From: Capronia americana
Taxonomy: Eukaryota > Ascomycota > Eurotiomycetes > Chaetothyriales > Herpotrichiellaceae
DNA: 64,000 bases
NCBI GenBank assembly: GCA_016110215.1
Contig: JADWQD010000007.1
Location: 124,001 to 188,000 of the forward strand
Reading direction: 5' to 3'
Numbering within the stretch: the stretch's first letter is position 1; each line of letters begins with the position of its first letter. The notes under the pieces were generated by a model. That model was not told where the DNA came from, made no database searches, and saw only the letters and a program-made list of their open reading frames with translations. Below are positions 11,393 through 23,423 of the stretch, one piece after another. Position numbers and translations under genes: made by a program.

Positions 11393-13717
11393 CTAGTCGC
11401 CTAACAGTGGCTGCCGTTCTCCCTTGCCGTTTCCGCGCCCATGCTTCCGTCTCCGGCGCTTTTTCTTCTTCGAACTATCGTCGGGATGGTCGCTGGGTGT
11501 GTCTTCATTACCGCCTCGAAGTTTTGTCGTAGAGGAGTTCTTGCTGTCGTCATACGAATGGTGTCCCTTGTTTGCCCCTGAATTGTCTTCCTCCTCGTTC
11601 GACTCACTGCTCGATGTCATCTCAAGCACGACCTTGCGGAATCCATTGGTGTCGACAATGTTTTCCGTGATACTACCACTCCTGGCAGGGCCTTTGTGAT
11701 GGTAATAGGGGCTCCTTGACTGCTGTCGGGAGTCGGGTAGGCTGCCTATGGTGCTTTGACTCCCCATGGTCCTGGCTGACGGCCGTTCCTGGTTTATATT
11801 TTGGGCAGAATTGTGAATGTAGTCGGAATGTTCTTCCAGTGGCGGCCCTGCCTGAACTGCTTTGTTTGCGCTTGGCGGTCTTCTTTCATTCGGCGAGCTC
11901 GACACCGCATCGTTACCCTGCTTCAAGGCTTGCACGCCACCGCTGGCGCTTTTACCAGCAGAACTGAGCAATCCTTCTCCCATACCACTCTGATATTCTG
12001 AGGCGGATTCTGATATGCGGCGGACGGGAGTGTGCCGGCCATCGGGCTTCGACGTTGTGGTGGTGCCGGGCTTGATCTTTACGGTGTTGTATCGAGTGGT
12101 CCGCGGCCTGCTGGCCAAGTTGGATGGTCCAAGATGCTTCAGGTGCTCCTTGATCTCATCTGTGCTCGCAGCTTTCCGCCCAACTTTACTATCTCCACCC
12201 ACACTGTTTGCACTTGAGCGCCTCCTGGCACCCACAAGCTCCTTCTTCTTAGGTGCATTATCGGCCGTCTTGGCCCTTTGAAGGTCATCAGGCGACAATA
12301 TTTCGCTTTCATTAATATCGACCAAGTCTGGAGCTCCGCCATTGAGTGTGGAGGGCTCATCAGCAAGGATGAAAGTCTTTGGAATGCGCCTGAACGGCGC
12401 TGCCATTGATCGGCGAATGGCTTTGTGGACATCAACAAAGACATCGGATTCGTCCACGATTTCCTCGCCAATCAGCTCTTCGATTACGTCCTCAAGCGTC
12501 ACCACGCCAATCGCGCCATGGTCCTCGCCGGGATACTCGGACACAAGCACCATATGAGATTTGCCCTCCTGGAAGAAGTTGACAATGTCAAGACAGCTTG
12601 TGTCAGGACGAGTTTCTGGCAGGGTAGCTAGAGCGAAGTCTCGGACCGGCTTAGCGTCTTCGGGGTCGTAGGTGATAAGCATCTTCACAAGCAGCATGCC
12701 GACGAAGTTGGAGTCATTGTCTGGGTGGTGGATGGGTATTCGGGAATACCCTTGGGACAGAATCTCATCCATTGTGGTCTCGTCGAGGACATCGTCAAGC
12801 GACAAAGTGAAGACGTCGTCCATAGGAGTCATGATGCTTCCGATAGGCTTCTCCTTGAGATCAAGGACTGCACTAATAATGGTCACCTCATCCGCATTGA
12901 GTTGTTGTCCGGTTTCCCCCAAGCTCCTATGCAGGGAGACGAGTGTTTTCAATCCCGCCTTCTTGTACGTGGTCCCATGATCTTCTCCCAGAAGGTAATC
13001 GAGAAGCTTCGCGGTCGGCCATCCAACGGGAGCGAGGAGCCACATGAGGCCCTGGACGAATGGTGCCATGAAAGCGCCGATTGGCAAGCCGTAACGAACG
13101 CAAATGGACTGAGGGGCAATTTCGCCGAAGATCACTGCACACCGTTAGCACAGGATCTCGATGTATGGAGATGGGATGGGTAGGACATACCGATAAGAAC
13201 AGTCGAGCCCAGTACAGCAGGCCATCCACCGCCGAGCGACCGATCCAGCACGATAGGTAAGGTCTCGTTTGTGATGACATTGCTCAATAGCAAGGTGACA
13301 AGTACCCAATGCTTCCCACTACGGAGCAATTTGAGTACCTTCGCAGCATGGGTCCTCTCTTTACCTTCACCAGAATCTTTTATGACCTGGAGGTATATCT
13401 CATCCTATGAGCGAGTATCAGAGTCCGAATCATGCCCCCGGAGTTCTTGCACTCACCTGACCCATCAAAGCTATTGTCAGACCTGCAAACGCTCCCCCTA
13501 GCAGCACCAGTACCGCTGCGAAAGTCAAGTAAATCCATAGGCTTGGATCATCGGGATCTTTTGCCTTTGGTTCTTCGGCCGAAGAGAACAGGTCTCTTGC
13601 GAGGAGCGGCGCGGCTTGTATAAGAGGTAATCGTCCGAGTGAAAGGAAGAGGACCTTTGCAAGACCCAGAACCAGGGGCCGTCGGGCCAGGTAGGAGTTC
13701 GTGGTTCGTATGTTCAT
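11393..13717 (-). CDS. MAM3: CNNM/CorC-type DUF21-CBS membrane protein (Mam3-like)
   Basis: Three exons: 13717-13457, 13404-13191 and 13134-11393, with introns of 52 and 56 bp, giving 738 residues. The N terminus has a hydrophobic segment and then the DUF21 domain, with four membrane spans and the ALMGQDEIYLQV, LLLSNVITNETLPIVLD and IFGEIAPQSICVRYGL motifs (about residues 60-230). Two CBS domains follow, with IMTPMDDVFTL, GYSRIPIHHPDNDSNFVGML and GVVTLEDVIEELIGEEI (about 275-420). The remaining 300 residues are a low-complexity, charged tail ending in a KKKKRRRRKHGRG-type basic stretch. Yeast Mam3 is a vacuolar membrane protein tied to metal (Mn, Co, Mg) handling, and CNNM proteins act in Mg transport. 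Function here is inferred from the family. Confidence 0.95.
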
Positions 13718-14477
13718 GTTGCGATCAGAACTGAGAGTTCGACTTCGACATTTTGACCGCAGGTATGAGCTTCCTTTGTGTTCCGTCGTTTCGTAGCTCG
13801 TTCAGTCGCTGTGATTCGGGTGGAACGTCGGGTCAGAACCTATGTGTATTGATCTGAATTTGTCGTTGAACTGTACAGAGTGAGTTGGGTTGTTGTAGAG
13901 ACGTGGGATTATGAAAGGCAAAGGCAGAAAGATGAATGATTGGCGGAGCGAGCGGCTGCGGTGCGGACAATGATGGAAGGCTTGTGAAATTGCTCCCGTA
14001 AGTATTACAGGATTTCGGTGTACAAGTAGCGGCCGTCTAGTCAGCCACAGATTCCAGGCAGGCCTGAGTGTGACTATTCGATGCACTATGAAGCTTATTA
14101 TCAACGGATGACGAGGAACAGTGTACTTGGTACGGGAGTAGGCTGAACAGAGCTCTGTTGATTCGACATCCCGCCTTTGGTTACAGGTAATTAGCACAAT
14201 CGCGTCATGAACCCCGTAGGCCAATCCAAGAAGGGAAACTTGCACGAGCTTGTGCGTAGTTCCCAGTAGGTGACAGGTGAGTAGCTACGGACGAGTATAC
14301 GACCTGGGGATGGCAGCGTTGTTCAACTCCACGAGCCGGCATCGGGACGCCACTCGCTGACCAGGCGCGGTTATCATCGGCATCATTTTCGACCAGGACC
14401 AAGGAGGTCTTCAAAACACCCTACTTTCCTCTTCATTCTCGCCGACCTCTGGGCAAAACATCTCTCGGAAATTCACA
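13718..14477. promoter_or_regulatory. Divergent intergenic region, CNNM gene / BCKDH E1-beta
   Basis: The 760 bp between two outward-reading genes contains no convincing open frame. No clear regulatory array is seen. Confidence 0.45.
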
Positions 14478-15709
14478 ATGTTTGCGTGTCGGAGGAGCAG
14501 CTCTCTTCTCAGAACGTTCAAGCCAGCAGCAACACAGCTTCGTCACGCAAGTCAGGCACCCTCGACCGCCCAACTAAACAAACCCATCGACTTCAAAAAG
14601 ACTGCCATTCTACACCAATCACAAACCAGCGCGCGGTCAGCTTTCGGTCTCTCGCAAGACGCTCCAGTCGACTGGGTGAATCTCCACGGCGCAATCAATG
14701 CTTCTTTGCACCATGCCTTGAAAACCGACGAGAATGTACTTCTCTTTGGAGAGGATGTCGCTTTTGGTGGGGTCTTTCGATGTTCAAAGGGGCTGAGCGA
14801 TGAATTTGGAACAAGCCGAGTCTTCAACACGCCGCTCTCCGAACAAGGAATCGTGGGGTTTGCCATCGGCTGTGCAGCCGAGGGCATGAAACCCATCGCA
14901 GAGATTCAGTTTGCAGATTATGTCTACCCAGCCTTTGATCAGTTGGTCAACGAAGCTGCCAAGTTTCGATACCGGGAAGGTGGGACGGGTGGACATTGTG
15001 GAGGCCTCGTCGTCCGAATGCCATGTGGAAGCGTCGGACACGGTGCTTTGTACCACTCGCAAAGCCCGGAATCGCTGTTCACGCATATCCCGGGTTTGCG
15101 AGTGGTGATGCCCCGATCACCAAGCCAGGCCAAGGGCCTTCTGACAGCGTCTGTTCTGGACTCGCACGATCCGGTCATCTTCATGGAACCGAAGGTCCTG
15201 TATCGCGCCGCCGAGGAGTTTGTCCCGCGGGACCCCTACACTTTACCCCTCGACAAAGCTGAAGTCCTGAAAACGGGCAAAGACCTCACAGTTATCTCGT
15301 ACGGCCAACCACTTTACCTCTGCTCAGCCGCGATCGAAGCTCTAGAAAGGGAGATCAAAGGCCTGTCCGTCGAACTTGTCGATCTTAGAGCCATCTACCC
15401 TTGGGATCGAGCGACGATCATGGAAAGCATCAAGAAGACCGGCCGAGCAGTCGTGGTGCACGAGAGCATGTACAACGCTGGCGTGGGCGCCGAGGTCGCT
15501 GCTAGCATTCAAGAAGGCGCCTTCCTCAGGCTTGAAGCACCCGTGGCAAGAGTCACGGGCTGGAGTACGCATCCTGGATTGATATTTGAGAAGTTCAATG
15601 TTCCAGATATAACGAGTGAGTTCTAGATGAAACTCGGTAAGGTGAGAGAGGCTAATTGTGCTGTGCTTCAGGAATATACGACGCCATGAAGAGAACTTTG
15701 GAGTACTAA
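14478..15709 (+). CDS. BCKDHB: 2-oxoisovalerate dehydrogenase (branched-chain ketoacid dehydrogenase) E1 beta subunit
   Basis: Two exons, 14478-15615 and 15672-15709. The 56-bp intron splits an Arg codon, and the product is 391 residues. The N terminus is Arg/Ser/Ala-rich with few acidic residues, as expected of a mitochondrial targeting peptide (about residues 1-30). The transketolase-type pyrimidine domain has LLFGEDVAFGGVFRC, NTPLSEQGIVGFAIG and the potassium-site stretch AEIQFADYVYPAFDQL. The C-terminal transketolase domain has ELVDLRAIYPWD and ends YDAMKRTLEY. The wording of these motifs fits branched-chain rather than pyruvate dehydrogenase. With the alpha subunit it decarboxylates Val, Leu and Ile ketoacids in the mitochondrial matrix. 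The alpha subunit is not in this window. Confidence 0.97.
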
Positions 15710-16379
15710 ACTTCAATTGAAATATGTTCTGAACGAACATCGCTCTCCGACCAGATAGCGACGGTCGCCGACGTCAGAGAGTTCCCTCCCTTTGTCCAGG
15801 ACTCAATATAGGATGCGCCGACCCGGTCACGCACCACGGGCTGACGTTGAGGTGGTCTGAAGACCGGATGCCTGGTAAAGCATAGCTTAGCGAAGCACCC
15901 GATCAGAACTTCAAGCCCTTGTGCTTCTACGGCCGTGGAGGAGGGAACAAGCAGCATGGGGCAATGAAGTCTTTGGCAACCGAAAGCAAGCGGCCCCAGT
16001 AACAAGAAGGATTGTCAGGCCCGGGCAGAAAGGCGACGGGAAAGGGTTTGGCCACTTTGACGTGCGGAAATGACGGTAGCAAGGTTATTATTTCGTGAAA
16101 CAGGTTGCAGGAGACAACGCCAGCATCTACAAAGAGCCGGCCCAAGTCCAACTAGGGCAAGAAGCAAACTCACTTAGCGTAACAGGCGACACAACACCGC
16201 TACGGAGAGTGGCAGTGACGAAGAAAAGAGATATCTGAACCAAGCGGCCATTCCATTCTATCCAGACTGGTCCAGCAGATTGTGCCCCAAGTCGTAGAGC
16301 GCATCCAATCATATATGCTTCGTCGTCAATCCGGTGTGCTCTGCCGATCCCTTTCCTCAAGCCACACACGTAGCCCATT
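15710..16379. other. Convergent spacer between BCKDH E1-beta and asparaginase-like gene
   Basis: Two genes converge here, so this is expected to hold two 3' UTRs. I see no gene or repeat in it. Confidence 0.5.
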
Positions 16380-17912
16380 CTAGTAATCCTGCTTGAATAC
16401 CATGACCTTCGGCTTCTCGGTCCCACTGTCCTCGTCAACTTCATAATACGCTCTGAACAGACCTCCACAGTTGAAGTCGAACACGACGCGTCCTTGCTTC
16501 TTCTTCGATGACTTCACATCACTACCTTCTTTGTCACCACACCTGCCTTCGAGTTCCTCGTCGTCCACAACTTCAATCCCGATAATTCCGCCTTGACCCT
16601 CTCCCGTCCTGCCCCATCGATCGCCCGCCGAGCGTTGTAACTCGCCCTGTTGTCCAGCGATGACCTTAATAGCGTCAGCGAGTGGGGTAGATGCATTGTC
16701 CAGGCGACATATTGAAGCAGCTGTGCGGCAGGCGTTCACTCGAATAAATGAATCACCATTGCCCGTGCCGCTCATCGCGACTGCGCGCCGTCTTTGGGGA
16801 ATAGGCTTTCGACTGGGAGTACAACTCAGGCTTGGGGAGGGAGGAGATCGGTAAGCACTGTATCCCGCGGCAGGTGCGGCGCTGTAAGCTGGAGGAGGTC
16901 CTTGTTCTTGATAGTGCAGTAGTGATTTTTCCGATTCAGTCCCAGGGAGGCAGGATCCCAAGAGGCTGCTGGTATGCGTCCAGACTTGGTCCAGAACAGG
17001 CATTCTCCTGCGTAGTTCGAACAGAGGCTGCTGCAATGGCTGCGAGCCTTGGACGAACATGCTGGCGTTGTTGTACGTATCTTCACGCCAGGCTTCGGCC
17101 CAAAACCCAGCGCCTACGGTCGGCGTATCACCTATTCTGCCTGCTTTCTTGTTTGTCAATCCTCCAGTCGAAGTTGCAACGGCGAGGTTACCCCAGGAAT
17201 CTAGACACACCGCTCCAACAGTGCCTTGGCTGGGAATTTCTTTCACTCCGTCCAAATCGTCCTCGTCGCCTTGGGTCTGACCTGACAAAGGATCGACTGA
17301 TGAAACAAGATCGGCGAAAGAGTAAGATGTGCCAAGATTGAGGCCTCTTCTATGCTCCTCCCACCGTCGCTGTGTCCAGAACCAACGATCTGGCTTCTTC
17401 TCGAGTGCCCTTTCTTTCCATCCCCATTCCTCAACGTCTCTGCCGCTCAGATGGCAATGCATGGTACTTGTGCCGCCCAGTCCGTCCTCTCCGTCAGCTG
17501 TCGCCAGCACTTCCTTGGCCAGCAGGATCGGATGTCTCGTGTTCCGGATGAGACTGACAGCAGCAGCGCGTTTGATACCCCCAGCAGGGGGCCCTGCCGG
17601 ATCGACAGAACAAACCATGACACTTGCTTCCATTTCGATAGTGCCTCTTTCTGTAAAGACCGATCCTCGTCCGCAGTTGAACAAAACATCGTCTTCGAGC
17701 AGTGTAACAGCATGACAGGCAGCATCGAGCGCGGATGCGCCGGAGTCAAGGAGCTCTCTTGTCACGGTCAGGTATCCGGATAGGGAAGCACGGTATCGTA
17801 CCCAGAGCTCCGGAGGGAGGTTGGCACGAGAAAGGGCTCCCGCTCCGCCATGGAGAATCAGTGTTGGCGTGAAGGGACCAAGATTTGATGTTTTCTGAGG
17901 AGCCATTCTCAT
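16380..17912 (-). CDS. Threonine-type (Ntn) asparaginase / isoaspartyl peptidase-like hydrolase
   Basis: An intronless frame of 510 residues, starting at ATG 17912 (or the in-frame ATG at 17906). It opens with the family signature TLILHGGAGALSR and continues with ALDAACHAVTLLEDDVLFNCGRGS and EMEASVMVC. The nucleophile motif is SQGTVGAVCLDSWGNLAVATSTGG, with Thr near residue 231, where the precursor should cleave itself into alpha and beta subunits. The GDTPTVGAGFWAE glycine-rich loop follows. It is longer than the roughly 310-350 residues of typical members: a Glu/Trp-rich insert precedes the cleavage site and a Pro/Ser-rich insert lies in the beta subunit. It could hydrolyse asparagine, beta-aspartyl peptides or, like taspase, a protein; the substrate is uncertain. 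Confidence 0.92.
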   Translation of the reverse strand: MRMAPQKTSNLGPFTPTLILHGGAGALSRANLPPELWVRYRASLSGYLTVTRELLDSGASALDAACHAVTLLEDDVLFNCGRGSVFTERGTIEMEASVMVCSVDPAGPPAGGIKRAAAVSLIRNTRHPILLAKEVLATADGEDGLGGTSTMHCHLSGRDVEEWGWKERALEKKPDRWFWTQRRWEEHRRGLNLGTSYSFADLVSSVDPLSGQTQGDEDDLDGVKEIPSQGTVGAVCLDSWGNLAVATSTGGLTNKKAGRIGDTPTVGAGFWAEAWREDTYNNASMFVQGSQPLQQPLFELRRRMPVLDQVWTHTSSLLGSCLPGTESEKSLLHYQEQGPPPAYSAAPAAGYSAYRSPPSPSLSCTPSRKPIPQRRRAVAMSGTGNGDSFIRVNACRTAASICRLDNASTPLADAIKVIAGQQGELQRSAGDRWGRTGEGQGGIIGIEVVDDEELEGRCGDKEGSDVKSSKKKQGRVVFDFNCGGLFRAYYEVDEDSGTEKPKVMVFKQDY

Positions 17913-18376
17913 GTCCGTACGGAGGACGGAGGTACCAAGAAAGTCGAGATGAGGTTCAGTTGTGTTTGTGAGGCGCGCGATCTGAGTCTCGAATCACGCC
18001 ATCGGCAACTGAATGGCCGGTGATTGGAAGCTGTGGATTTGGTCAGTGAGTCAGGCCCAGCGGTGAATATGTTTCCGCTTCAATTTGAGGTGTCGACAGT
18101 ATGAATCCGATGTCAAAGTGATGATCCTACTTCATGGACTTGTAAAGAAAGACTGAAAAAGGTTGCTGGGGGGCTCCCGGGCGTAGAGACTTAGGCCGCT
18201 TTTACCTGAAGCTTCCGCTTAAGATGTGCCAAATCGGCGAATCAGGGTCCGATGGGCTCCCAAATCCGACGCCTATTGTCCACGAGATGCGGGTAAGAGC
18301 GACTACCAACCATCCCGCCAACCCTTCCCTTGTTCTTACTTGATGGTCAAATCGATTCGTTGGCAATCTCTTTTCT
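17913..18376. promoter_or_regulatory. Divergent intergenic region, asparaginase-like / DUG2
   Basis: The 464 bp between outward-reading genes holds both promoters. No specific motif is obvious and there is no gene. Confidence 0.45.
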
Positions 18377-21299
18377 ATGGCCTCCTCTGACCGTGTCAAG
18401 CAGAATGGCCTCCTCAACTCAAATCCACATTTGTCGAGAGAACCGCAGAGTCTTGACGACTCAGATGAGGACACGAATCCCGATGCTGAGGAAGCGCCCT
18501 CTACCTCGATTCCATCTGACACCGTGAAACACCCAATCCACCGAGTCAACGCCCCCGGAAGTGTCCAGGCTCTCGCAATCGATGAAGATGTTCTCTTCGC
18601 TGGGACTCAAGGAGGCAACATCGTCGTCTGGTCACTCGAAACCTATGAGCTGCTGGCCTCTGTGTTTGCGCACAAAGAAAGCGTGCTGAGCCTGGTGCTA
18701 TCCGAGGACAGAACACTCCTTTTCTCGACTGGCGCCGACTCGATTGTGAACATCTGGTCTACAGAGTCCTTGCAGAGGCTGTACTCATTGTATTCACACT
18801 TCGATATTGGCGATGTCTTCTGCTCGGCTCATTCGTTGACGACTCAGACACTGTTCTGGGGGGCCCAGAATTCCAGCATCCAGTGGTACAAGATCAGCGC
18901 AGAAACTGGTTTCAAATCTCCAGCAACATTCTCGCCGGGCTCCCGAAAGCACCGGTTTTTTGACTCGCTCGGCCCTGGAGGCATAACAAATGCAATTTCG
19001 GATGAAGATGGGTCAACCAGCGATCTGGGCGGCCGCGTCTTGACGGTGCCCAGCCAAAACTATCTCCCATATGCTCACAAGAGCTACATCTACAGCACGA
19101 TGTTGGTGAAAGGAGTATGCGCACACGACAAGGATGAAGAAGTCCTCATTACCGGAGGTGGCGATGGAACCATCAAACTGTGGAAAATTGACAACCTGTC
19201 TTCTTCTGGACCCACACAAATCACCAAGTTCAAGACTCCAGAATTGAGTGTCCTGAGCCTCTCTTACCGAGGATTGTTTCTCTATGCCGGCTTGTCGGAC
19301 GGCACCGCCAACATCTACAATCTTGCGTCGAATCAACTCGTCCAAAGATTACAAGTGGGCCACGGTGATGTGAGCCAGATCATCTTGAGCACAGACAGCA
19401 TCTTGTGTGGAACAAGTGAAGGATGGATCAAGGTAGGAACCGTACATCAAGAGCAATGGGATTGACTGACGCCCGTCCAGCGGTACAACGACCATTTCAT
19501 GGAAACAGAGTCGTGGCAGGCCGCGAAAGGCAAGATCCTTGCTTTGGGAACCACAACCACTCCTGATCACGACGTTCTCGTTTCCGGCGGCAACGATAGC
19601 CTCGTCTCTTTCTGGGGCAGCCGAGCCGGCTCTGACGAGTCCAATGCTGCATCTGCTAGGAGCAACGGTGAGCATGCTGGCAATTCATGCCTTATGAGGG
19701 TACTGATCGTGATTAGATGAGCTCGTCAACTCTCTCCGAGAATTTGTCGCTTTTCGCACAGTGGCCTCGGCCCCGACATATGTTCGTGATTGTCATGAAG
19801 CTGTGACATTCCTGCGCAAGAAATGCAACACCTTTGGTGCTAACACGCACCTCTTCTCGCCTCAACAAGGTGTCAACCCCATACTATTGGCCAAGTTTCC
19901 GGCGTCAACCCCTTCAGCGTCAACCCGGTCCATCCTATTCTACGGGCACTACGATGTTGTCGATGCTGAATACGACCCCAACAATCCACAACCAAGTTGG
20001 TACGGTGACCCGTTTGTCCTGCAACCTCTGAGTAGCTTTCTCTACGGTCGCGGCGTGACCGATAACAAAGGCCCCATACTAGCTGCCATATATGCTGTGG
20101 CTGATCTTGTGCAAAATGGCACATTGTCGTGCAATGTGACCTTTCTCATCGAAGGTGACGAGGAAGCTGGCTCTCGCGGTTTCCGCAAAACAGTTGAATC
20201 AGCCCACGACGCTATAGGCCCTGTGGACTTCATTCTCTTATCCAACAGCTATTGGCTTGATGACCATATTCCCTGCCTCACGTTTGGTATGCGGGGCGTC
20301 ATCCACGCCAGTATCACCGTCTCATCGAACAAGCCAGACCTGCATTCTGGAATGGACGGAAAGTCCGTACAGCACGAACCACTCAAGGACCTTACAGTCC
20401 TCCTTGCCACATTGGTCGGTCCATCTGGCACCAAAGTCACTATTCCAGGCTTCTACGACAGCGTGGATGAACTCTCCGAGGACGAGGTAAAGAGCTACGC
20501 TTCAATCACTTCATCTCTCCTGCCTGGGCATCCAGAAATCAGGAATGAGAAGTCTTTCGCTCTGTCACTTATGCAGCGCTGGAGATATCCCAATCTGACT
20601 GTACATCGCATTGAAGTACCTGAAGCAAAGACTGCTGTGACAATATCCGGATCCGCAAAAGCAACACTATCGATTAGGATCGTGCCATCTCAGACAGCCG
20701 AGCAGATTGCGCAATCTTTGACACAGTACATACAGGACGAGTTCGCCAAGCTGCAGAGCACCAATGTTCTCTCTGTCGCCATCACATCAAAGGCGGATCC
20801 ATGGCTTGCAGATGTGAGAAGCGAGATCTACGAAGCTCTCAAAGACGCCATCGTAGATATATGGAATCCAGACGTTGCAGTATCTCAACAACGAGCATTC
20901 AAGGTAGCCGATGACATCAAGGGCAATTCATCTACGCCCTCCCGACCTACCCCGACACCTACTCCTTCGTCTCCAAAGTCTCCCACGGCCAACAAGAACC
21001 CATTCTACCCGAACTCCACATCCTCCTCAACACCTACCCGCCCCTCCCATAGACGCGCTTCCTCACTAGCAGCCACTGGTTCCTTCCCACCTTCGGCACT
21101 CCCACGTGAGCCACTGTTCATCCGCGAAGGCGGCAGCATTCCCGCAATCTCATTCCTAGAACACGAATTCAAGGCGCCGGCGGCAATGTTCCCGATGGGA
21201 CAGGCGAGCGACAATGCTCATCTAGACAATGAGAGGATGAGAGTAGAAAACTTGTACAAGGGACGGGAGGTGCTGAAAAGAATCTTCGCCAGACTGTGA
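18377..21299 (+). CDS. DUG2: Dug2-type WD40-M20 peptidase, glutathione degradation
   Basis: Three exons, 18377-19432, 19481-19667 and 19717-21299, with introns of 48 and 49 bp, give 941 residues. The N-terminal half is a WD40 propeller (about residues 50-405) with repeats such as NIVVWSLETYELLASV, DSIVNIWS and DGTIKLWKIDN. The C-terminal half is an M20 metallopeptidase: ILFYGHYDVVD (His near 492), LYGRGVTDNKGP (Asp near 530), EGDEEAGS (Glu pair near 563) and DLHSGMDG. This fusion is characteristic of yeast Dug2, which with Dug3 makes the amidotransferase-like enzyme that cleaves the gamma-Glu bond of glutathione in the cytosol. A Ser/Thr/Pro-rich linker of about 60 residues, with TPTPTPSSP, interrupts the peptidase domain and is probably a surface loop. 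Dug3 is not nearby. Confidence 0.95.
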
Positions 21300-21537
21300 T
21301 TGGAAAGGCCTGGTACTGTACGGGCTCACAGAAGAACTAGAGGGCACGAATGTGCGAGCACTTAATGTTGACGAGTTTTGCACCGTTCCTACCCCATGTA
21401 CGATTAATAAAATGAGGCAGAGGTCAGCTTAAACCGGACGTTCGGTAGAATCCACGGCATCTCATATTCCAACCACATAACCACCAAGGGAAGTGCTCAA
21501 GAAAATGGGGCACAGCCACAACACTGCGCTCAGGGCT

Positions 21538-23038
21538 CTAAATCTTAGTCGACCTCTTAGGCTTTGCGCTGGGGTTCGGGAGCGCTGCCTTCACTGCCCA
21601 GTCACTCAGGTAGAGCGGCGACTCAGTCTCGAGCAGGAAGTAGGTGATCCCGTCGGTCATCACCTTCGTCGGCTTCAGGTCCGCGTTTCGCGCTTTCTCG
21701 AAATCTTCTTCCGTTGCTCCTATTTTGCAGTTCAGGAAACCGAGACAGTACAGAACACAAACGACCTGCATCGTGCAGTAACCAAGGGCAGATCTGGTAC
21801 GTACCATGCGTAGTCATCGGGGGATGGAGTCCAGCCACGAAAGGCTTGAATTCCCGCCCCTTATTGAAGGGGTGGGTTTGGTCCTGCGCACTGATGATCG
21901 GCGCGAAGAACTCACTCATGGTATTGCGGTGGTAGTAGGGCGGCCAGAATGTATCCTCGGCGACCTGCCACCGGGGCGGGATAATCGCAAAGTCCAACAC
22001 AGCGGTGCCGGGCTCACGGTGCGACGGCACCGTTAGAACCACGTACAAGCTGGGGTCGTGTTCATCGAAAGCGACGTTCCCGAGCACGCAGAACCGCGCC
22101 AGATCATACTTGTAGGGATAGAACGTGCCGTGCCAGGCGGCGACGTCGAAAGGCGTGTGGTCCTGAGTGCAGTGCCAGAGGCGTCCCGCCTGGCGGGAGA
22201 TAATGGTATACTCGGCGTCATGTGCCACGGCAACACCGTCCCGAAGCGTGCCGTCGAAGTGCGCGGTTGGGATCTGGAAGTCACGCACATTTGCCAGGCC
22301 CGTCGAACCAATGACGCCCAGGTCCGGCAGGCGGAAGTGCCCCTGGAAGAGCTCGCAGACATAGCCGCGGCAGGGTCCTGAGGGCAGGGTCACCCGGTAG
22401 CGGACACCACGGGGGATGACGCAGACCTCGTTCTGTCGTACGAGCAGACTGCCGAGCTCGGTTTGTATGTCCAGCGCGCCGGCCTGCGGGATGATCAGAG
22501 AATCGCCGTCGAGGGAGGAGAACGCGGTGTTGGGTTTCATCGACTCGGTCGCGGAGAAGATCCAGATTGCCAGGCCCGTTTTGGTCGCTGGGTCGCCATT
22601 CCTGGCTAGAAGGTGTTGGGAAAGCCAGTCTGAATCACCAGAGAGGGGGACGGCAGGCCACATGTAGGAGTTGGGCGTAAGGGTGCTGGGAGGAGCCTTC
22701 GGCGCGGCTGTGGATTCTTGATTATACGGGACGAAGTCCTCGTGGTCCAGAGACGAAGTGGCCCGGTACATCCATGTCTGGAGGTTTTGGTCGCGCGGTG
22801 CTGTAAAGGAGCTGCCGCTTATCCTCTCTGTGCGAAGGCCGAAGGGAGGTCGCTGGGGAGTATTGTTCACGAGCGGATTGGCTCCAGAGATGGCTTCTGA
22901 TCTTGTATACGCAATGTCAAATGTCAAATGGAATTTGTGCGGCAGAGACTCTATGGATTGTGCTTACGAGTGGTAGTTCCCGAAGCCTTGTAGGTAGGTG
23001 TAATTGTCCTTGACGGTGAAGGGTGTTACAGGCGCCAT
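21538..23038 (-). CDS. Homogentisate 1,2-dioxygenase family protein (divergent paralogue)
   Basis: Three exons: 23038-22968, 22901-21805 and 21719-21538, with introns of 66 and 85 bp, giving 449 residues. The first exon MAPVTPF..YLQGFGNYHS joins to SEAISGANPL, matching the start of the cupin-like family. Later motifs include PPFGLRTERISGSSFTAPR, IIPQAGALDIQTELG, EVCVIPRGVRYRV and WPPYYHRNTMSEF. The His and Glu of that last motif and the His of MTTHG match the iron ligands of human HGD (H335, E341, H371). The loop between them differs: the usual PGGxSLHS stretch is replaced by FVAGLHPP. The true enzyme opens the ring of homogentisate in Tyr/Phe breakdown; this one may act on a related aromatic. 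It is head-to-head with a small ABM-type gene. Confidence 0.88.
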
Positions 23039-23423
23039 GGTTGATTGATCCCAGCGAACGTATCCCGCCCTCGAATTATCTTAGGAGTTCAATTCATTAT
23101 CCACGAGAGGAGCATGCCTTTATATCACGAGTTTCTAGAAGATCCCGTCGGGACAAAGTGAGGAAGCGCATTCTCCCAAGAATACGGAGGACAGAGTTTA
23201 CAGACCTTCCTGTGAGCAATGACACCCAAGGATACCGTTCAGGTGAGACAGGTCTTGTACAGCGTAATCATTCCTGGTTTGGGAAATGCGGGGGAAGGCG
23301 AGGTCCCAAGGCCTTCAGCTTCCAAGGCTGTGAACATCCGAGGCACCTTGGGACGTGGATTCGGTTGATATACACCCTCGCCGGCTTGCTACACGCGTTG
23401 GGTGGTTCGATGTCGAGACCACA
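23039..23423. promoter_or_regulatory. Short shared promoter between HGD-like and ABM-type genes
   Basis: Only 385 bp separate the two start codons, so the two genes may share control elements. I do not see a clear palindromic operator. The close head-to-head layout is the only evidence for co-regulation. Confidence 0.45.

Noticed and set aside
12725..13183. 152-codon plus-strand frame across the CNNM gene
   Set aside because: Antisense shadow covering an intron and the CBS region of the minus-strand gene.
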